Below, one piece after another: positions 11,988 through 23,487 of a stretch of DNA of 64,000 nt (position 1 is its first letter; every line of letters begins with the position of its first letter). The stretch is taken from positions 4,115,001-4,179,000 of the forward strand of contig JAULSR010000001.1 in NCBI GenBank assembly GCA_030512295.1, given 5' to 3'. The position numbers and the translations under genes were made by a program. Below the pieces are notes generated by a model, which was not told the DNA's origin, did not search any database, and saw only the letters and a list, made by a program, of their open reading frames with translations. This stretch comes from Bombardia bombarda. Lineage: Eukaryota; Ascomycota; Sordariomycetes; Sordariales; Lasiosphaeriaceae.

Positions 11988-13761
11988 ATGGCGGCCAACG
12001 ACTACTACAACAGCAGCAGCCAGAAGCCGCTACCGACTCCCTCCCCCCAACCCTCCTCATATTACGGCGCCCCTTCGTCGTCGTCGTCGTCGTACGGCGG
12101 CTCGCGACCGCAACAACAACAACAACCACAACAACAACAACCGTACCATCAAGGCCCTTCACCCTTCGAGACCGTCTTTGATGACCATGTGTACCCCGCG
12201 AGCACACATCAGACGCCGGCCTCAAGCCAACACCGACTAAGTCAGCAGGACACCACCACAACGGGCTACCACAGCCTGTCTCGGGTTCCCTCAGAAGACA
12301 TGGCTTATAATCACCCCACAGATGACATACCCCTCCGTGATCAGAATCGTCGCAACTCTGCTAAGGACACCGAGATGCAAGATCACGTCTACGATGCCCC
12401 CGTGTCATCTTCGTCCCAACCGCCCGGCGCCGGGAGGGAGCGCAAAAAGGGAAGAATTGGCTTTGGCGAGCTCGGCATGCTGGGCGCAAACACCAAGAGG
12501 ATACCCTTTGTCGTCTACTTCTTCACCCTCGTCCAGGTCGCCGTCTTTATCGGAGAGATCGTCAAGAATGGTTAGTTCTCTCTGTCCCACTCTTCTCTCA
12601 GAAAAGCTAACATCCCCAAAAAGGAACCGCAACCGGCTCCCCCATCATGATCTCCCCCTCCTTCAACCCCATGATTGGCCCCTCCCCCTACATCCTCATC
12701 AACATGGGCGCCCGCTTCGTGCCCTGCATGCACAACACCCGCGGCGTCCAGGACTCGAAGCAGCTCATCAACTGGCCCTGCCCCAACACCACCACCCTCG
12801 ACCCCACCAGCCCCTCGCAGCACTGCACCCTCTCGGAGCTCTGCGGCTTCGGCGGCGTGCCCGAGCCCTTTTACAACGCCACCGCCTCGGCCAACCAGTC
12901 CCCCGAGCCGAACCAGTGGTTCCGCTTCATCATCCCCATGTTCCTGCACGCGGGAATCATCCATATTGGCTTCAACATGCTCCTCCAGCTGACCATGGGC
13001 CGCGAGATGGAGAAGTCGATCGGCTCGATCCGCTTCTTTTTGGTGTACGTCAGCGCGGGCATCTTTGGCTTCGTGCTCGGCGGAAATTTCGCCGCGACGG
13101 GCATCTCGTCGACGGGCGCCTCGGGCGCGCTGTTTGGCGTGATTGCGCTGAATCTGCTGGATCTGTTGTACTCGTGGCGCGACAGGCGGAAGCCGGTCAG
13201 GGACCTCATGTTTATCGGACTCGACGTGGTCATCTCATTCGTGCTGGGCCTGTTGCCGGGTCTGGACAACTTCTCGCATATCGGCGGGTTCCTCATGGGG
13301 CTGGCGCTGGGGATCTGCGTGCTGCACTCGCCCAACTCGCTGAGACGGAGGATCGGCGAGGACGTGCCGTATGCGCAGGTGAATAACGGGTTTCTGACGC
13401 AGGGGTCGCCGCCGAGCTTCTTCAAGAACCCGATTGGGTTCTTCAAGGGGCGGAAGCCGCTGTGGTGGGCGTGGTGGCTGATCCGGGCGGGCGCGCTGGT
13501 GCTGGTTACGGTGGTGTTTATTTTGTTGTTGAACAACTTTTATATTTACCATACTACATGCAGTTGGTGCAAGTATTTGAGTTGTTTGGTAGGTGGATCC
13601 CCTTTTCCCCTTCATTTTCTGTTTGGCAAATCACTGACTGTTACTAGCCCGTCAACAACTGGTGCGAGACGGGTAACCTCCAGCTTACGGCGAACCAAAC
13701 AAAACGAGACGCGACGGTGCTGGCTGGGCTGGGGAAGGTGGTGGACTTCAACATCCTATGA
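11988..13761 (+). CDS. rhomboid family intramembrane serine protease
   Basis: Three exons, 11988..12570, 12624..13588, 13648..13761, giving 553 aa. Introns have GTTAGT/GTAGGT donors; intron 1 has a GCTAAC branch. The first ~165 residues are a disordered Gln/Pro/Ser/Tyr-rich cytosolic region including CAA-repeat poly-Gln. A first membrane segment follows at about 175-192, then a long loop with Cys residues, then the rhomboid core. Within it are the HAGIIHIGFNM segment (His303, His308), the catalytic serine motif TGASGALFG (Ser361) and the catalytic histidine in FSHIGGF (His413). A last membrane helix lies near 470-490. Serine and histidine of the dyad are both present, so an active protease is predicted. 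Rhomboids of this type cleave transmembrane substrates in secretory-pathway membranes; the substrate is unknown. Confidence 0.93.
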
Positions 13762-15417
13762 GAAGAAAGAAAGCCACTGGGGTTTTACGGAGAGTGGTTT
13801 GTGGATCGATTACCTTTCTTTCCTCTGAACCAAGTGTGTAAGGACATAATCAACACGGCACAAAACGCATACCGGTCAGGTCAGGTCAGGAGGGAGTCTT
13901 TGTTTTTGCTGCGTTTCTTTTATCTTGTATCGATGCATAGCACAGGCGTTTCTTTTGGCTTTTACTTTTGGCTGGTTACCTGGTTGGCCCAATGAAAGCT
14001 CGGATTAGCGAAAAGATGGCTGAGAGAGCAGAAGCCGATGATGGACGGGCTTGGGCCCGGGGGAACGAATAATTGCTGGACCGAATGATTGGCCAGTAGC
14101 TACAGAACCTACGCCGTACATAATAACTAAGAACATTCTTAGACTTTTTTGGGAAATGAATAAGAAACATCAAAAGTAGCTGGTGGACAAGAGTAGCAGA
14201 ATCTATCTATGCCATCCATCTGTCTCTTTAAGAAGACGTGTGACTCGGTGAAAGTGAGTGTATATGTTTGTTTATGAAATTTTGACCACGCTGCTCAGTC
14301 GTTTTCTAATGCCCACATCTTTAACGAAACTCATCCTTTCATTCACTAATTAAAGCAAATGACTATATTTCATATTGCCGCCACCACCACGCATTCATCA
14401 TCAACTCATCTCTTCATCCACCGATCAGTCTTTATCTCCCTACGACCCTTTGCTCAAATCCTTACTCGTGCCCCCTCAAATACGATATATTGATACTTGG
14501 CCCTGGTCCCAGCAGGACAAGCAGGCACGTCAGACGATGTGGAAGAGGTGGAGGTGGTTGACGTCGATGTCGATGAGGGAGGAGCAGTTGTGCTGGTTGT
14601 TGAGGTGGTAGAGGTTGTGGTGGATTCTGTCGTGGTTAAAATGGGGGCACTTGTTGATGTTGTTGATGTTGTTGTGTCGGTAGCGGCCACGCTTCCTGTC
14701 TCGGAGGAAGTTGCAGAGGTGGTGGTGGACTCTGTTGTGGAAGTCTCGGTGATTTCTGAATCAGACCTCTCTCGTGCTGGAATGCGGCTTTAATTCCATC
14801 CATGTTGTTGTTGTTGTTGTTATGAAATGCCATCATCTTAGCTTCGACTATTCGGCAAGCTGCTGTCTTTCAAGTCGAGAATCTGAAATGAGGTGGTGAG
14901 ATGATGTGAGATACTCGTACCTAATGAAGAGCCATAAACGTCAAGTCGATGCTATCATGAACAGTTCAGCTCCACACCCATTCGCCGTGGCAGACACGAT
15001 AGGAACCACAACTCCGCAAGCTTTCCGCTGTCGACGAGAGTAGCTTACCAGCCACGTAGCTGGAATGTGCCTGCTGCCAGCTGATGATAGAAAACAGCAA
15101 TAAATCCCGGCTCCAGCTGGAGCTGGACCAAGTGTTTGTCCGTTTCCAGAGGTACCCCATAGTAGTCTGTGATGATACATTTCTATTCGCCCTCTCCCCT
15201 TTTCTGTTCAGACAGTCAATAATCTAACAGGTACATAAATGGTTTATACAAAAATATCGTACAGCATTTGTTTATACAGCCGCCATCTTCTTCCCAACTA
15301 TACCAACAGGGCATGAAGATGACCATCTCCCCTCGTCCATCCTTGTTGTATTAATATTCACATCAGTAAATCCTAAATCAGACCGCGCGCGTGCCACCGC
15401 TCCCTGCTCGCATCGTC
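13762..15417. other. convergent intergenic region with a Ser/Thr-rich open frame
   Basis: Between convergent rhomboid and PET127 genes. On the minus strand, 14454-14760 can be read as a Thr/Ser-rich chain (ACA/TCA/ACC codons) ending in a short Cys-containing tail, but it has no ATG in frame before a stop and no supported splice acceptor. The DNA is simply a degenerate trinucleotide (TTG/GTT/GTG) repeat region plus an (ATG/TTG)-rich patch at 14800-14822. I cannot tell a decayed or exon-split cell-wall-type gene from simple-sequence DNA here. Confidence 0.4.
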
Positions 15418-18400
15418 TTAATCCCTGAGGTCGGTGCTCGCGCGGTAGTTATCGTCACCAAACCGCGGCGCCAAGGTAGACGAGCCGACGAACTTGAGAG
15501 GTCGTTGGCTTTCCGCAACCTCCTCCTTTTCCCTGAACTCGCGGCCCAACCTGCTGAATTTTGCCAAGTTCCCCTGGAACATCTCCTCCCAGCTGTTTTT
15601 TTTTGACTCCTTGCGCGTGTCTGCGTACACCTTTTCACGGCGAGCAAGGAGCGACTTGAAGATCCTGTCTGCTCGCACCTTATCCATCGTCTCGATGGTG
15701 TACTCAAGCTCCCAGCTGTCGATCTCGGGCGCCAGATACCCCGTATCGGGACGCAGCACGAACTCCCCGTTGACCTTGTTCCGTATCACTAGTTTCATGC
15801 CGAGTAGCTCTCCTTCCTTATCCACTCGCTCTGCCGGGCTTATAATAGCAGGAGCCCCTTGAGTTGTCACAAATGCATCCTCGACGCTGCCACTCTCCTC
15901 TATTAGTTCTGACAGGAGTCTCTTGAATCTGCCGAGTTTCAAGGCGTCTGGATCCACACCCTCTTCCGTTGGCAACTGTGTTTCCTGTATTGCCTGTTCC
16001 GAGCCTCGCATAGCCCTCATCTGAGATATGAGCCTTATGATGAGCTCTCTAAGAGTCAAAGACGAGTCGCCAGAACCGGTTTGTTCTCCAGCTGCTGCTG
16101 CATGTGCATCATCCGAGTTCGTTGTATCCTCGGGTTGCGTGGTCGAAGTCGGAGACGAATTGTCCTTGCTCGTGAGGGCCTCGAGTAGCTGGTCAGGATA
16201 TTCTTGGGCTTCTTCAGTGCTGCTGGATTTGAGCAGTCGGCTTTGTTGGAGAGCACCTAAAATGGCTCCTCGAACAAGCCTCACCCCCTGCTCCTCATTT
16301 TCTAGTGTGTCTTTGACCTTGCACATGATCGACTCCCAAACAGCATTAATCGTCGTGTCTTCTGTCTGGAGTGCCTGCTCATCGGCAGCCGTTGTCTCGT
16401 CGGTATTTCCTTTCACGGCTGCGGATGGCGCTGCGGCTTCTTCTTCGTCTTTCTCCACCTTTTCCTCAACCTTGGCCCCCTTCTTTATTATTCCCATCAT
16501 TTTATACTCAAATTCTTCTATCGCAGCTGCATTCGCGCCCTGTATTTCCTCAATCTCATGAGCCTCTACGGGCTTGGCAAAGATGTACATGTACGGCGGA
16601 TCCATCTCTCGCGTTTCAAAGTGAAGACGGAGGGACCTGCCGGGGAACTTTTCAGTTGCCTTGTCCAGCACATTGTTGAGAAGATGCAGACTCAGTTTGA
16701 ACTCGCGATCTCCAATCGAGGTGTCGTTGGTGCTGTGGATCGCCTCGTCCATCTCGGCCAGGCTGATGTACTGGAAGCCAAAGATGCGCTGCGTATTGTG
16801 AAAGGCGACAAAAATGCCGTCCATGCGGCCCATGCGCACCTGCAGAGAGTACTTGATGAAGGCCGACCGGATCATGTCAAAGTACTCGCGCTCAAACGAC
16901 TCCCACTGGCCGTGGCGGTTGCGGATCTCGTAGCCCAGGCCCTTCTCGTACTCTGTGGTCTTCATGCGGATCGAGATGACGGCTCTGGTCTTGAGATCAA
17001 ACATGCCCGTTCCCGGGATCCGCGGGTCCCATGCGTCGAGCTGGGAGCGCATCATGAAGTCGCCCAGGGTGGAATAGTGGAAAGCCTCGGGCCCGTACTT
17101 TTCCTCGTCCGTCAGCTGGTCTGAGTTCTTTTTGCGATATTTCTCAAAGTCGTCCTTGGGCAGAGTGAGGAGCTTCTCCATCGACTTGCCCAGCATGCTC
17201 AGGATGCTGGCATTGTCAAACTCTTTGTCCGCATCAATGGCGTATGTACCGTCCTTGTGGTGAAGGAAGACGGCAGCAGGGGCACGCCCCATCATCGTGA
17301 ATTTTAGCGAGTCCGCCTTGAAAAAATGAGATAAGTTGGTCAGGCTGATGGGACGCCAAGCCGACAGGAGAAAATGAAAATGTGACAGCATGGACGTCAT
17401 GCTCGAGGTCGACCCCGTGTACTTGCGTTTGTGCTCGACAGCCATGTTAATGAGGGTATCGTCCTTGGAGGATGTAACGTAGCTTTTCAGCGCGTTGAAG
17501 TCAAACTCTGTGATGGGCATGATGCGAGCAAGGTACGGGTCAAAGTTGTAGGTTCGTGATCGAGGATCCTGAAGCTGATAAACCCCTGGGTTGAAGAGCA
17601 CCCGATCTAGGTCATATTGCAGCCTAGCCACTGGAGGTTGTTTCTTCTCAACTGGCTCCATTTTCAGATCCTTCGCATCAACTTTCCGTACCCCAAGTAC
17701 ACTGTAGGGTGACTCGAAATCCAGATTGGCTTTCTTCGCTTTCATCAACCCTTTTGAAGAGGCCATGGTCAAGTCTCTCAGCACTTTTTTACTTGTAGCT
17801 GGGTCGCTTGATTTTCCGCCGGCTTGTGGGTTCTTGTCCCCTGCCTTTTTGGCGTCCGTCGATTGCTCTGTTGTTGCTTTTTTTGATTTCTTAGACTTGC
17901 TAGATGACGCAGCCTGCTCCGTAGTACCCTTCTTTGTTGTTGTTGTCGTTGTTGTTGTTGGTGTTGGTGGTGGTAGTGGTGTTGTTGTCGGTGTCGCCGG
18001 TGTCGTCTTTGTCGCCGGTGTCGTCTTTTTCATTTTCATTTTCTTCTTCTTCTCCTTATCTCCGCTCCCTGCCTGCGCCACTGCCCTTTTCCTCTCTTCT
18101 TGAAGCTTCTGGTTAAGCACCCTCTTCAGAACGTCCAAAGCTCCCTCGAGAAGCTTTGGGTCCTTGTCGAGTTGGGTGGCCTTTCTTTTCTCATACGCCT
18201 TCATCCTCTGCTCCTTGTTCTTCTTCTTGGAGGCGCCATCTGCCTTGGCGTTCTCGTCTCCCACCCCCTTTTCAGACTCAACAAGGTCTGAGCGGCGGGT
18301 CTGCATGCCCTTGAGCACAGCAATGGTCGCCTCCAGGTCCTGGAGTTTTGCCGAGCCAGCGGGTGGCCGGCTTTGGGGATGGGGATGCTTGCCCGGCCTT

Positions 18401-18651
18401 AGCTCATTGTTTTCTGTTGTGGTCGTTGTCGTCGTCGGTATCGTTGCCGTCGAGGCGGACTTGGCGGCGTCTTGGGCGGTCGAGTAGGGACGGGCGGCTG
18501 CGCGAATGGTGGCCAGGGCAGCAGCAGCAGTGGGCGGCTGCGAAAGCGACAAATTGGACAACTTCGACCCATGCGCCATCAAACTTCGACATGATGTGCA
18601 GACCAAGTCGGCCGGCAATGCGCGCCGGGCTTGGTTGGTCAATTGCAACAT
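15418..18651 (-). CDS. PET127: mitochondrial RNA-processing protein Pet127
   Basis: Single exon, 1077 aa. The N-terminus (residues 1-60) is rich in Arg, Ser, Ala and Leu without acidic residues, as expected of a mitochondrial presequence. Residues about 60-320 are low-complexity (Lys-, Thr- and Ser-rich, with a TTTTTT/PPTPTTT repeat). The conserved Pet127 domain spans about residues 342-700, starting near LQYDLDRVLFNPGVYQL and including DPYLARIMPITEFDFNAL, EHKRKYTGSTSSMTS, the MRMGRMDG-like segment and FHNTQRIFGFQYISL. A long Glu/Ser/Thr-rich region and a second conserved-looking C-terminal part (about 930-1060) follow. In yeast Pet127 is a membrane-associated mitochondrial factor for 5' processing and turnover of mitochondrial RNAs. 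The protein is longer than yeast Pet127 (about 800 aa) because of the insertions. It lies tandem to MAU2. Confidence 0.93.
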   Translation of the reverse strand: MLQLTNQARRALPADLVCTSCRSLMAHGSKLSNLSLSQPPTAAAALATIRAAARPYSTAQDAAKSASTATIPTTTTTTTENNELRPGKHPHPQSRPPAGSAKLQDLEATIAVLKGMQTRRSDLVESEKGVGDENAKADGASKKKNKEQRMKAYEKRKATQLDKDPKLLEGALDVLKRVLNQKLQEERKRAVAQAGSGDKEKKKKMKMKKTTPATKTTPATPTTTPLPPPTPTTTTTTTTKKGTTEQAASSSKSKKSKKATTEQSTDAKKAGDKNPQAGGKSSDPATSKKVLRDLTMASSKGLMKAKKANLDFESPYSVLGVRKVDAKDLKMEPVEKKQPPVARLQYDLDRVLFNPGVYQLQDPRSRTYNFDPYLARIMPITEFDFNALKSYVTSSKDDTLINMAVEHKRKYTGSTSSMTSMLSHFHFLLSAWRPISLTNLSHFFKADSLKFTMMGRAPAAVFLHHKDGTYAIDADKEFDNASILSMLGKSMEKLLTLPKDDFEKYRKKNSDQLTDEEKYGPEAFHYSTLGDFMMRSQLDAWDPRIPGTGMFDLKTRAVISIRMKTTEYEKGLGYEIRNRHGQWESFEREYFDMIRSAFIKYSLQVRMGRMDGIFVAFHNTQRIFGFQYISLAEMDEAIHSTNDTSIGDREFKLSLHLLNNVLDKATEKFPGRSLRLHFETREMDPPYMYIFAKPVEAHEIEEIQGANAAAIEEFEYKMMGIIKKGAKVEEKVEKDEEEAAAPSAAVKGNTDETTAADEQALQTEDTTINAVWESIMCKVKDTLENEEQGVRLVRGAILGALQQSRLLKSSSTEEAQEYPDQLLEALTSKDNSSPTSTTQPEDTTNSDDAHAAAAGEQTGSGDSSLTLRELIIRLISQMRAMRGSEQAIQETQLPTEEGVDPDALKLGRFKRLLSELIEESGSVEDAFVTTQGAPAIISPAERVDKEGELLGMKLVIRNKVNGEFVLRPDTGYLAPEIDSWELEYTIETMDKVRADRIFKSLLARREKVYADTRKESKKNSWEEMFQGNLAKFSRLGREFREKEEVAESQRPLKFVGSSTLAPRFGDDNYRASTDLRD

Positions 18652-19440
18652 CTTGGCCGCCTCACTGTCAGTCGTCGAATGTCAGAATGCTGACGCGCGA
18701 CTCTTTACAACAAACGCGCTTCGAGGTTGAACTTTTTTTTGAGATGCTTGATGCTTGGTCCAGGTACCAAGTACCTTATCGAGTTTCTCCAGTGGTCGGC
18801 CAACCACAGTTCTGCTGGGTCCACGGCAGGCACCCTGGACTTGGCGGGCCACTTGTGTACGTACATTAGTCTAGTACGTTCCCAGATACAGTGGCATCCC
18901 ATCTGTCAAGTCTGATTTCAGTTAATCTTGCCCGTCAACCATCACATTCAAACACTTCGTAAATTAGCTAGCCAGCTAGGTAGGTTCGTAGGTAGTTCTA
19001 ACAGACAATTATCCGCCAGGCCTCTCTTCCATCACCTCTCTTCCATCACATGGTACCAAGAAATCCCAACCAAGCAAAGGCAAAAACAACATGAATAAGC
19101 CAGGTAGCAGTTCTAGACCTCTAGGATGCCCTGGGTATACGCCGCCGTAAATACTATCCATGCACTTTCTTTCCCTCTCCCACCCCCATTTTTTAAGTCC
19201 CTTCATCCTCCTAACCCAACTCACTCAGCTCCAAAGTAAGTCAGGTATTGCCGGTAAGTGATTATATAGATAGTAATACTCCCACACTCCAGTCAAGGCC
19301 GCCAGGCCCGCCGATGATTTGCGCCAACCAACCCAATGCCAAAAAGAATAAAACACAAACACCCATAAACCCCTTCCTTAGCAATTACCCGCTCCACTCA
19401 ACACACACTCTCACACGTACCCCCCGAACATTCCCTTCAT
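18652..19440. other. intergenic spacer, PET127 promoter side
   Basis: Holds the PET127 promoter and leader and the 3' flank of MAU2. Short GGTAC/TAGGTAGG repeats occur at 18760-18775 and 18975-18995. No gene seen. Confidence 0.5.
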
Positions 19441-22196
19441 TCAAACCTCTGTCTTACTCAGCGCCTCATTCGCCAATCTCACTCCCGACTCCCTCGTCGC
19501 CCGCGCCTCAGCAATCGCTCCCTGCATCTCGTGGGACTGCGCCAGCATCCCGTCCGCGACGCTCATCCACAGCAGATTACCGCTCTTCCTAGCCTGCGCC
19601 GACCCGGCCTTAGCGCTCTTGAGCGCCTGCTCGCCCACCACATTCTCAAAGAGCCGACATCTCATGATGTTGAGCGCGATCGACAGGCACTGCGTGTTGG
19701 ATGACTGCTGGGCGCCCGCCAACGACAGCTGAATGTGTCGCTTGACCTGATTGATGGACAATGGAGGGTCCAGCGCGATCGACGCGAGGACGAGGTTGTA
19801 CGCTGTGCGGATCTCAATGTCCGGGTTCTCTTCGCAGAGGAGCCGGAGCCCGTCCATGACGGCGTACGTCGCCGTCATGTCTTGGTGGGTTGGCGCCTGC
19901 ATGATCCATAACCGGTTGAGAGCCGCCAGGATGGACAGCTCAGTGTCGATGTGGCTCGCGTTGGTTTTGGAACCCGGTATGCCGCCTATATCGAAGCGCT
20001 TGTCATTCCATATTTGTAGCGCGTCTGTAAGCTTGGCGGTGCCCTGGCACAAGACACCTTTGAGGTACAGAATCATGACGTCGAGGAATCCGGCCGCTGG
20101 TTCGGATTCCTCTATCATTTGGAGGCACTTCTTAACTCTTGCCCAGTCGGACAGGGTCGCAGCTTGTAGGCCCACAAGTACATGGGCATAACAGATCAGC
20201 TCTTTTGCCCAACCAGACTGTTTCAGAGCCTCGGGGAGCGACTGTGTTGCCGATACAGGTTTGCTGTCTGTTGTACCGTTAGCGGGTGGCAGAGTTGTGG
20301 TCAGCCGTTGACTGAACTAACCTTCTAACAATCGTATTGCCTCGTTCCATATGCTTGAACTTCTGCCGAGAGTGGTAGCTTTGTACAGGGCAACAATGCC
20401 ATGAAAAACATATCTTTGATATTGTCAGAACACCATAGTAAACTGCGGAAAAGGGATGAGCTTACGCGAGTGCGTAGGACTCTTGCTTCCCGAGAGCCGA
20501 CAGCACCAGGTAGTCAACTCTGTCATTACCAGGACGAAGAATCGCGCGCGTATCATTGCTGATTGTCTGCGACGCATTCGGCGAACGGTTGATTGGTAAG
20601 AGGACCTCATTTGATAGGGAGGCCCAATCCGGAGAATGTCTCAGCTCGTCGAGCTTGGTTTGCAAAGCGTTCAGCTTCTGCCCTGACAACTGGTGAGACT
20701 TTTGACGAAGACTACAGGCGAGGTCCAAAAGAAGTAGTAATACATCGATCTGAGGAAGATGGACGGAATCGTCCAGTTGAAGTTTTGAGGCCTGAGCAAT
20801 ACACGTTTGCACACGTGTGGTCCAGTCATCCTTTCCGGTACTAAGGTGGGCAAGCCCTTCCAGCAGCATCGCCATAACAAAGATGGCCTTCTCTCCTCGC
20901 TGATTCGCGATCTCGGCGATCTTGCGCAGGTTTTCTACCGCGTGGTGATCCGCGGCGGTGCCTGCTTGTAGATGAAAGGCAGCTTTCAGAAAGCGGAAGG
21001 CATAGACCCAGTGGATGTGTTTATATCTGCCACGATGTCCGTGTCAGCGGGGTCATAACTGGGTAGACTGTTTCGGTGGCCATACGTTGTGCAGCTCGCT
21101 ATGTGCGTGTCAAGGGACTTGAAAGCCGCCTTCTGGTTTCGCTGTAAGAGAGTCTTCATGAGAAGAAACTCGGAGCTGTACTTGAGGTCTACAAACCGAT
21201 GCTGATGCCACAGTCAGCACAGTCAGCTCAACACTAATGCGCGAGGACCAAGTTCAGTTACCTTTTCACAGACCGCGATACCCCTGGTCAAGGCAGTCTC
21301 GGCCTCCATGAGATTGGTGGTCTCTTCGGTTAGTATGCTCGCATATCGAAGACACAGCCTCGCTTCCAAACGAGGCCAGAGCTTGTTGGACTTCATAGCT
21401 ATTTCTAGGCATGCTAGCCCTGTTGCGACCAACTTGTGGTGCTCTTTGACTGCGTTGGCGGACATAGATTTCGCTACGTCTTGGGATGCAGCATTTGCTT
21501 TGGAGAAGCAGTCTTCGGCGACGCACAATAGTAGAGGAAGCGTCTCCACGTGGGCAGACGCGTTTGACAGGACGGGAGATTTTGCGACGGCACTTGCAGA
21601 AGACTGGCGTCTCTGATCCTTTGCTTGGGCTTTTACGGATGATGGGTGGGGCAGCGTTCGCCTGTCATCCAGCCTCGGGCTGTTCTTGGCCGATGAGGGT
21701 TGTTGTAGCTGCTGCTGCTGCGGGAGCTGCTGCGGGACAGCAGAAATTTGGGGGCTCATCGTCGCGGGAGTGGTCGGTTGAGGGGTTGGAGCGAGGTGGA
21801 CATGACTGGTTGGTCTAGGCGCGACAGGCTGCTGTGAAAGAAAGGAGGGGTCGACGAACTGGACAGGAGGGGCGGCCGAGCGGGAGTGAGAAGGTGGAGG
21901 AGGACGACCGAGTGGTGCGTCGTTGAAGTTTGAGAAGTAGGCAGCATTGTTGTTGGGATAAAAGGCATCCGGCGTCTGTTGGGGGCATATGCAGGCGCGG
22001 CGAATTGGGAAGCATGCTGATACTGTTGCGCATGTCCATTGGCATATCCATTTGCGTACTGCTGCGGAGCTCCTACGTGAGATATGGACTGCTGATGGCC
22101 CTGGTGATCATTCTGGTTGTGATTTTGGCTCTGGCTCTGGGCCTGGCCATGGCCGTCGAAAGCCTGCCCTGGGGGCATCGCGTCTCCGTATATCAT
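19441..22196 (-). CDS. MAU2: cohesin loading factor Mau2/Scc4, with an apparent one-base frame break
   Basis: Five exons: complement(19441..20267, 20322..20413, 20466..21026, 21086..21201, 21262..22196), introns 52-60 nt, all with GT..AG and frames that join. The product (about 843 aa if the break below is bridged) matches the Cohesin_load family: helical TPR-like repeats throughout, e.g. KYSSEFLLMKTLLQRNQKAA and the C-terminal AYNLVLASIALDPPLSINQV region. Mau2/Scc4 partners Scc2/Nipbl to load cohesin onto chromatin. The N-terminal ~110 residues are Gln/Asn/His/Pro-rich and disordered. The first 70 or so codons (from the ATG at 22196) are in a different frame from the rest; the switch is at a CCCCC run (minus strand, near 21980-21990) and one extra C would restore continuity. 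No convincing intron explains it. The total exon length is 2531 nt, one short of a multiple of three. Confidence 0.88.
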
Positions 22197-22899
22197 GGCA
22201 TTTGCTGGTCAGCGAGAACTGTCCAGCCTCTACCCAAGCGACCCCGTCGCCGGCGACTATGCATGCATGCGTTGCGATTTGGCGATACTGCGATTTGACT
22301 GCTGTTGAGTGATGTAACTGGAGAGACCCTGAGAGGTACGGCTGGTGATGGACGCGCTATCGGCCAGTCTTGTGGAGTTGCTGGCGACGTCCTAGTTCGG
22401 TCCCAAGTGGAAAACAGCCACACTCCGAAAAGGTCAGTGTTTCGAGTGGCTGAAGAACCGCCACAGCCGTTATGAAACAAACAACTGAAATGCACAATGG
22501 AGCCGGATTGGGCCTAGTTTGGGTTGATGGACCCATAATCGACCGACAGGGGATCACCCCACCAATTGCCAGCCCAGCTCCCCTGCAAACACACACTAGG
22601 CCAACGTAGGGTGACGTCAGGTTCAGATACGTGGTCAAAGATACCTATTTAATAGATCTGATCATTAGAACAGTTTCTAGTTTTTTGTTCAAAAGCAATC
22701 TGCCAGTTCTTGTCCTAGGTGCATATGTAACCTAGTGATAGTTGGGATGCTGCCAGGACAACGTATACTGTCTCGGTGGCATGGTATGCTTGTTATTTAG
22801 GCAGAAGTGAGGATAGACGATGAAATGAATGAAGTTATGAAATTGCACTTATATATGTGCACCATCAACAAACTAGCAGGTTCGTCTTGAGCTATAATC
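22197..22899. other. intergenic spacer upstream of MAU2
   Basis: MAU2 promoter region and 3' flank of the kinase-like gene. No gene seen; AT content rises toward 22650-22900. Confidence 0.5.
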
Positions 22900-23487
22900 T
22901 CAGTTGATATCGCCCTGGAAAATGAAACCTCCGCCGCGTCCTGACTCGTCGACCAATTCGGCACGCAAATCTTCCAGTTCCTTGCTCATCGACTCGGGGC
23001 TGGCATTTTCCCGAAGGCGTTCAAAGTCAAGCAGTTTCACCCCTTCTTCGGTAACGAGAAAGTTGTATCGGTTCACATCCCCATGTGCAAGTCCCAGCTG
23101 GTGGAGTTTCCCTAGGGCGGTTTCGCACACGCTCAGACCCTGCAAGGAAGCAGGGCGTCCCTCCAACTTCTCCAACAAGAAGCCCACAATGCGTCCATTC
23201 TCATGGAGATGGGCGAGGAAGCGCGGGGCCAATCCAGAACCCTCAAGAAGATGATATGCTCTCGTTTCTTGTTCGATGCGAGGCAGCTCCCATTCGAAAC
23301 GGGCTATCTTGGCGATCACGGTGACTGGTGGTTGGAGGTTGATTGGGCGGATCGACTGAGCGAAGACGGCTTCGAAAGCATTCGCCGTGAGCTGTTTAGT
23401 CCTTTCCAAGTCTAAGCAATCAACCTTGGTATGATGCCACCGACACTTCACACCAGCTAGTGTTTTGTTCAACATGCAAGTTTCCAA
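22900..23487 (-). pseudogene. N-terminally shortened fungal kinase-like protein (APH/PKL-fold type)
   Basis: Open frame of 195 aa. It resembles a large ascomycete family with a protein-kinase-like fold that is often mislabelled 'alpha-galactosidase A precursor'. Visible motifs: beta-strand/Lys segment VTVIAKIARFEWELPRIEQE, hinge-like GFLLEKLEGRP, catalytic loop HGDVNRYNFLV (HxDxxxxN) and metal-binding LLDFE in place of DFG, then a Gly-rich GRGGGF end. Full-length members usually have another ~100 residues before the segment represented here by AGVKCRWHHTKVDCLDLE. That region is missing in frame; a plausible continuation (PPSIPTPPPLQRG) is present upstream in another frame at about 23500-23590, suggesting a frameshift. 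The start ATG at 23487 may thus be artificial. It lies next to an F-box relic. Active kinase function is doubtful. Confidence 0.65.

Noticed and set aside
21978..22076. Possible ~100-nt intron (GTAGGA..AACAG) to explain the MAU2 frame change
   Set aside because: It would keep phase, but there is no branch-site motif, the donor is weak, and the removed sequence reads as the same Gln/Asn/Ala-rich leader as its flanks. A missing C fits better.
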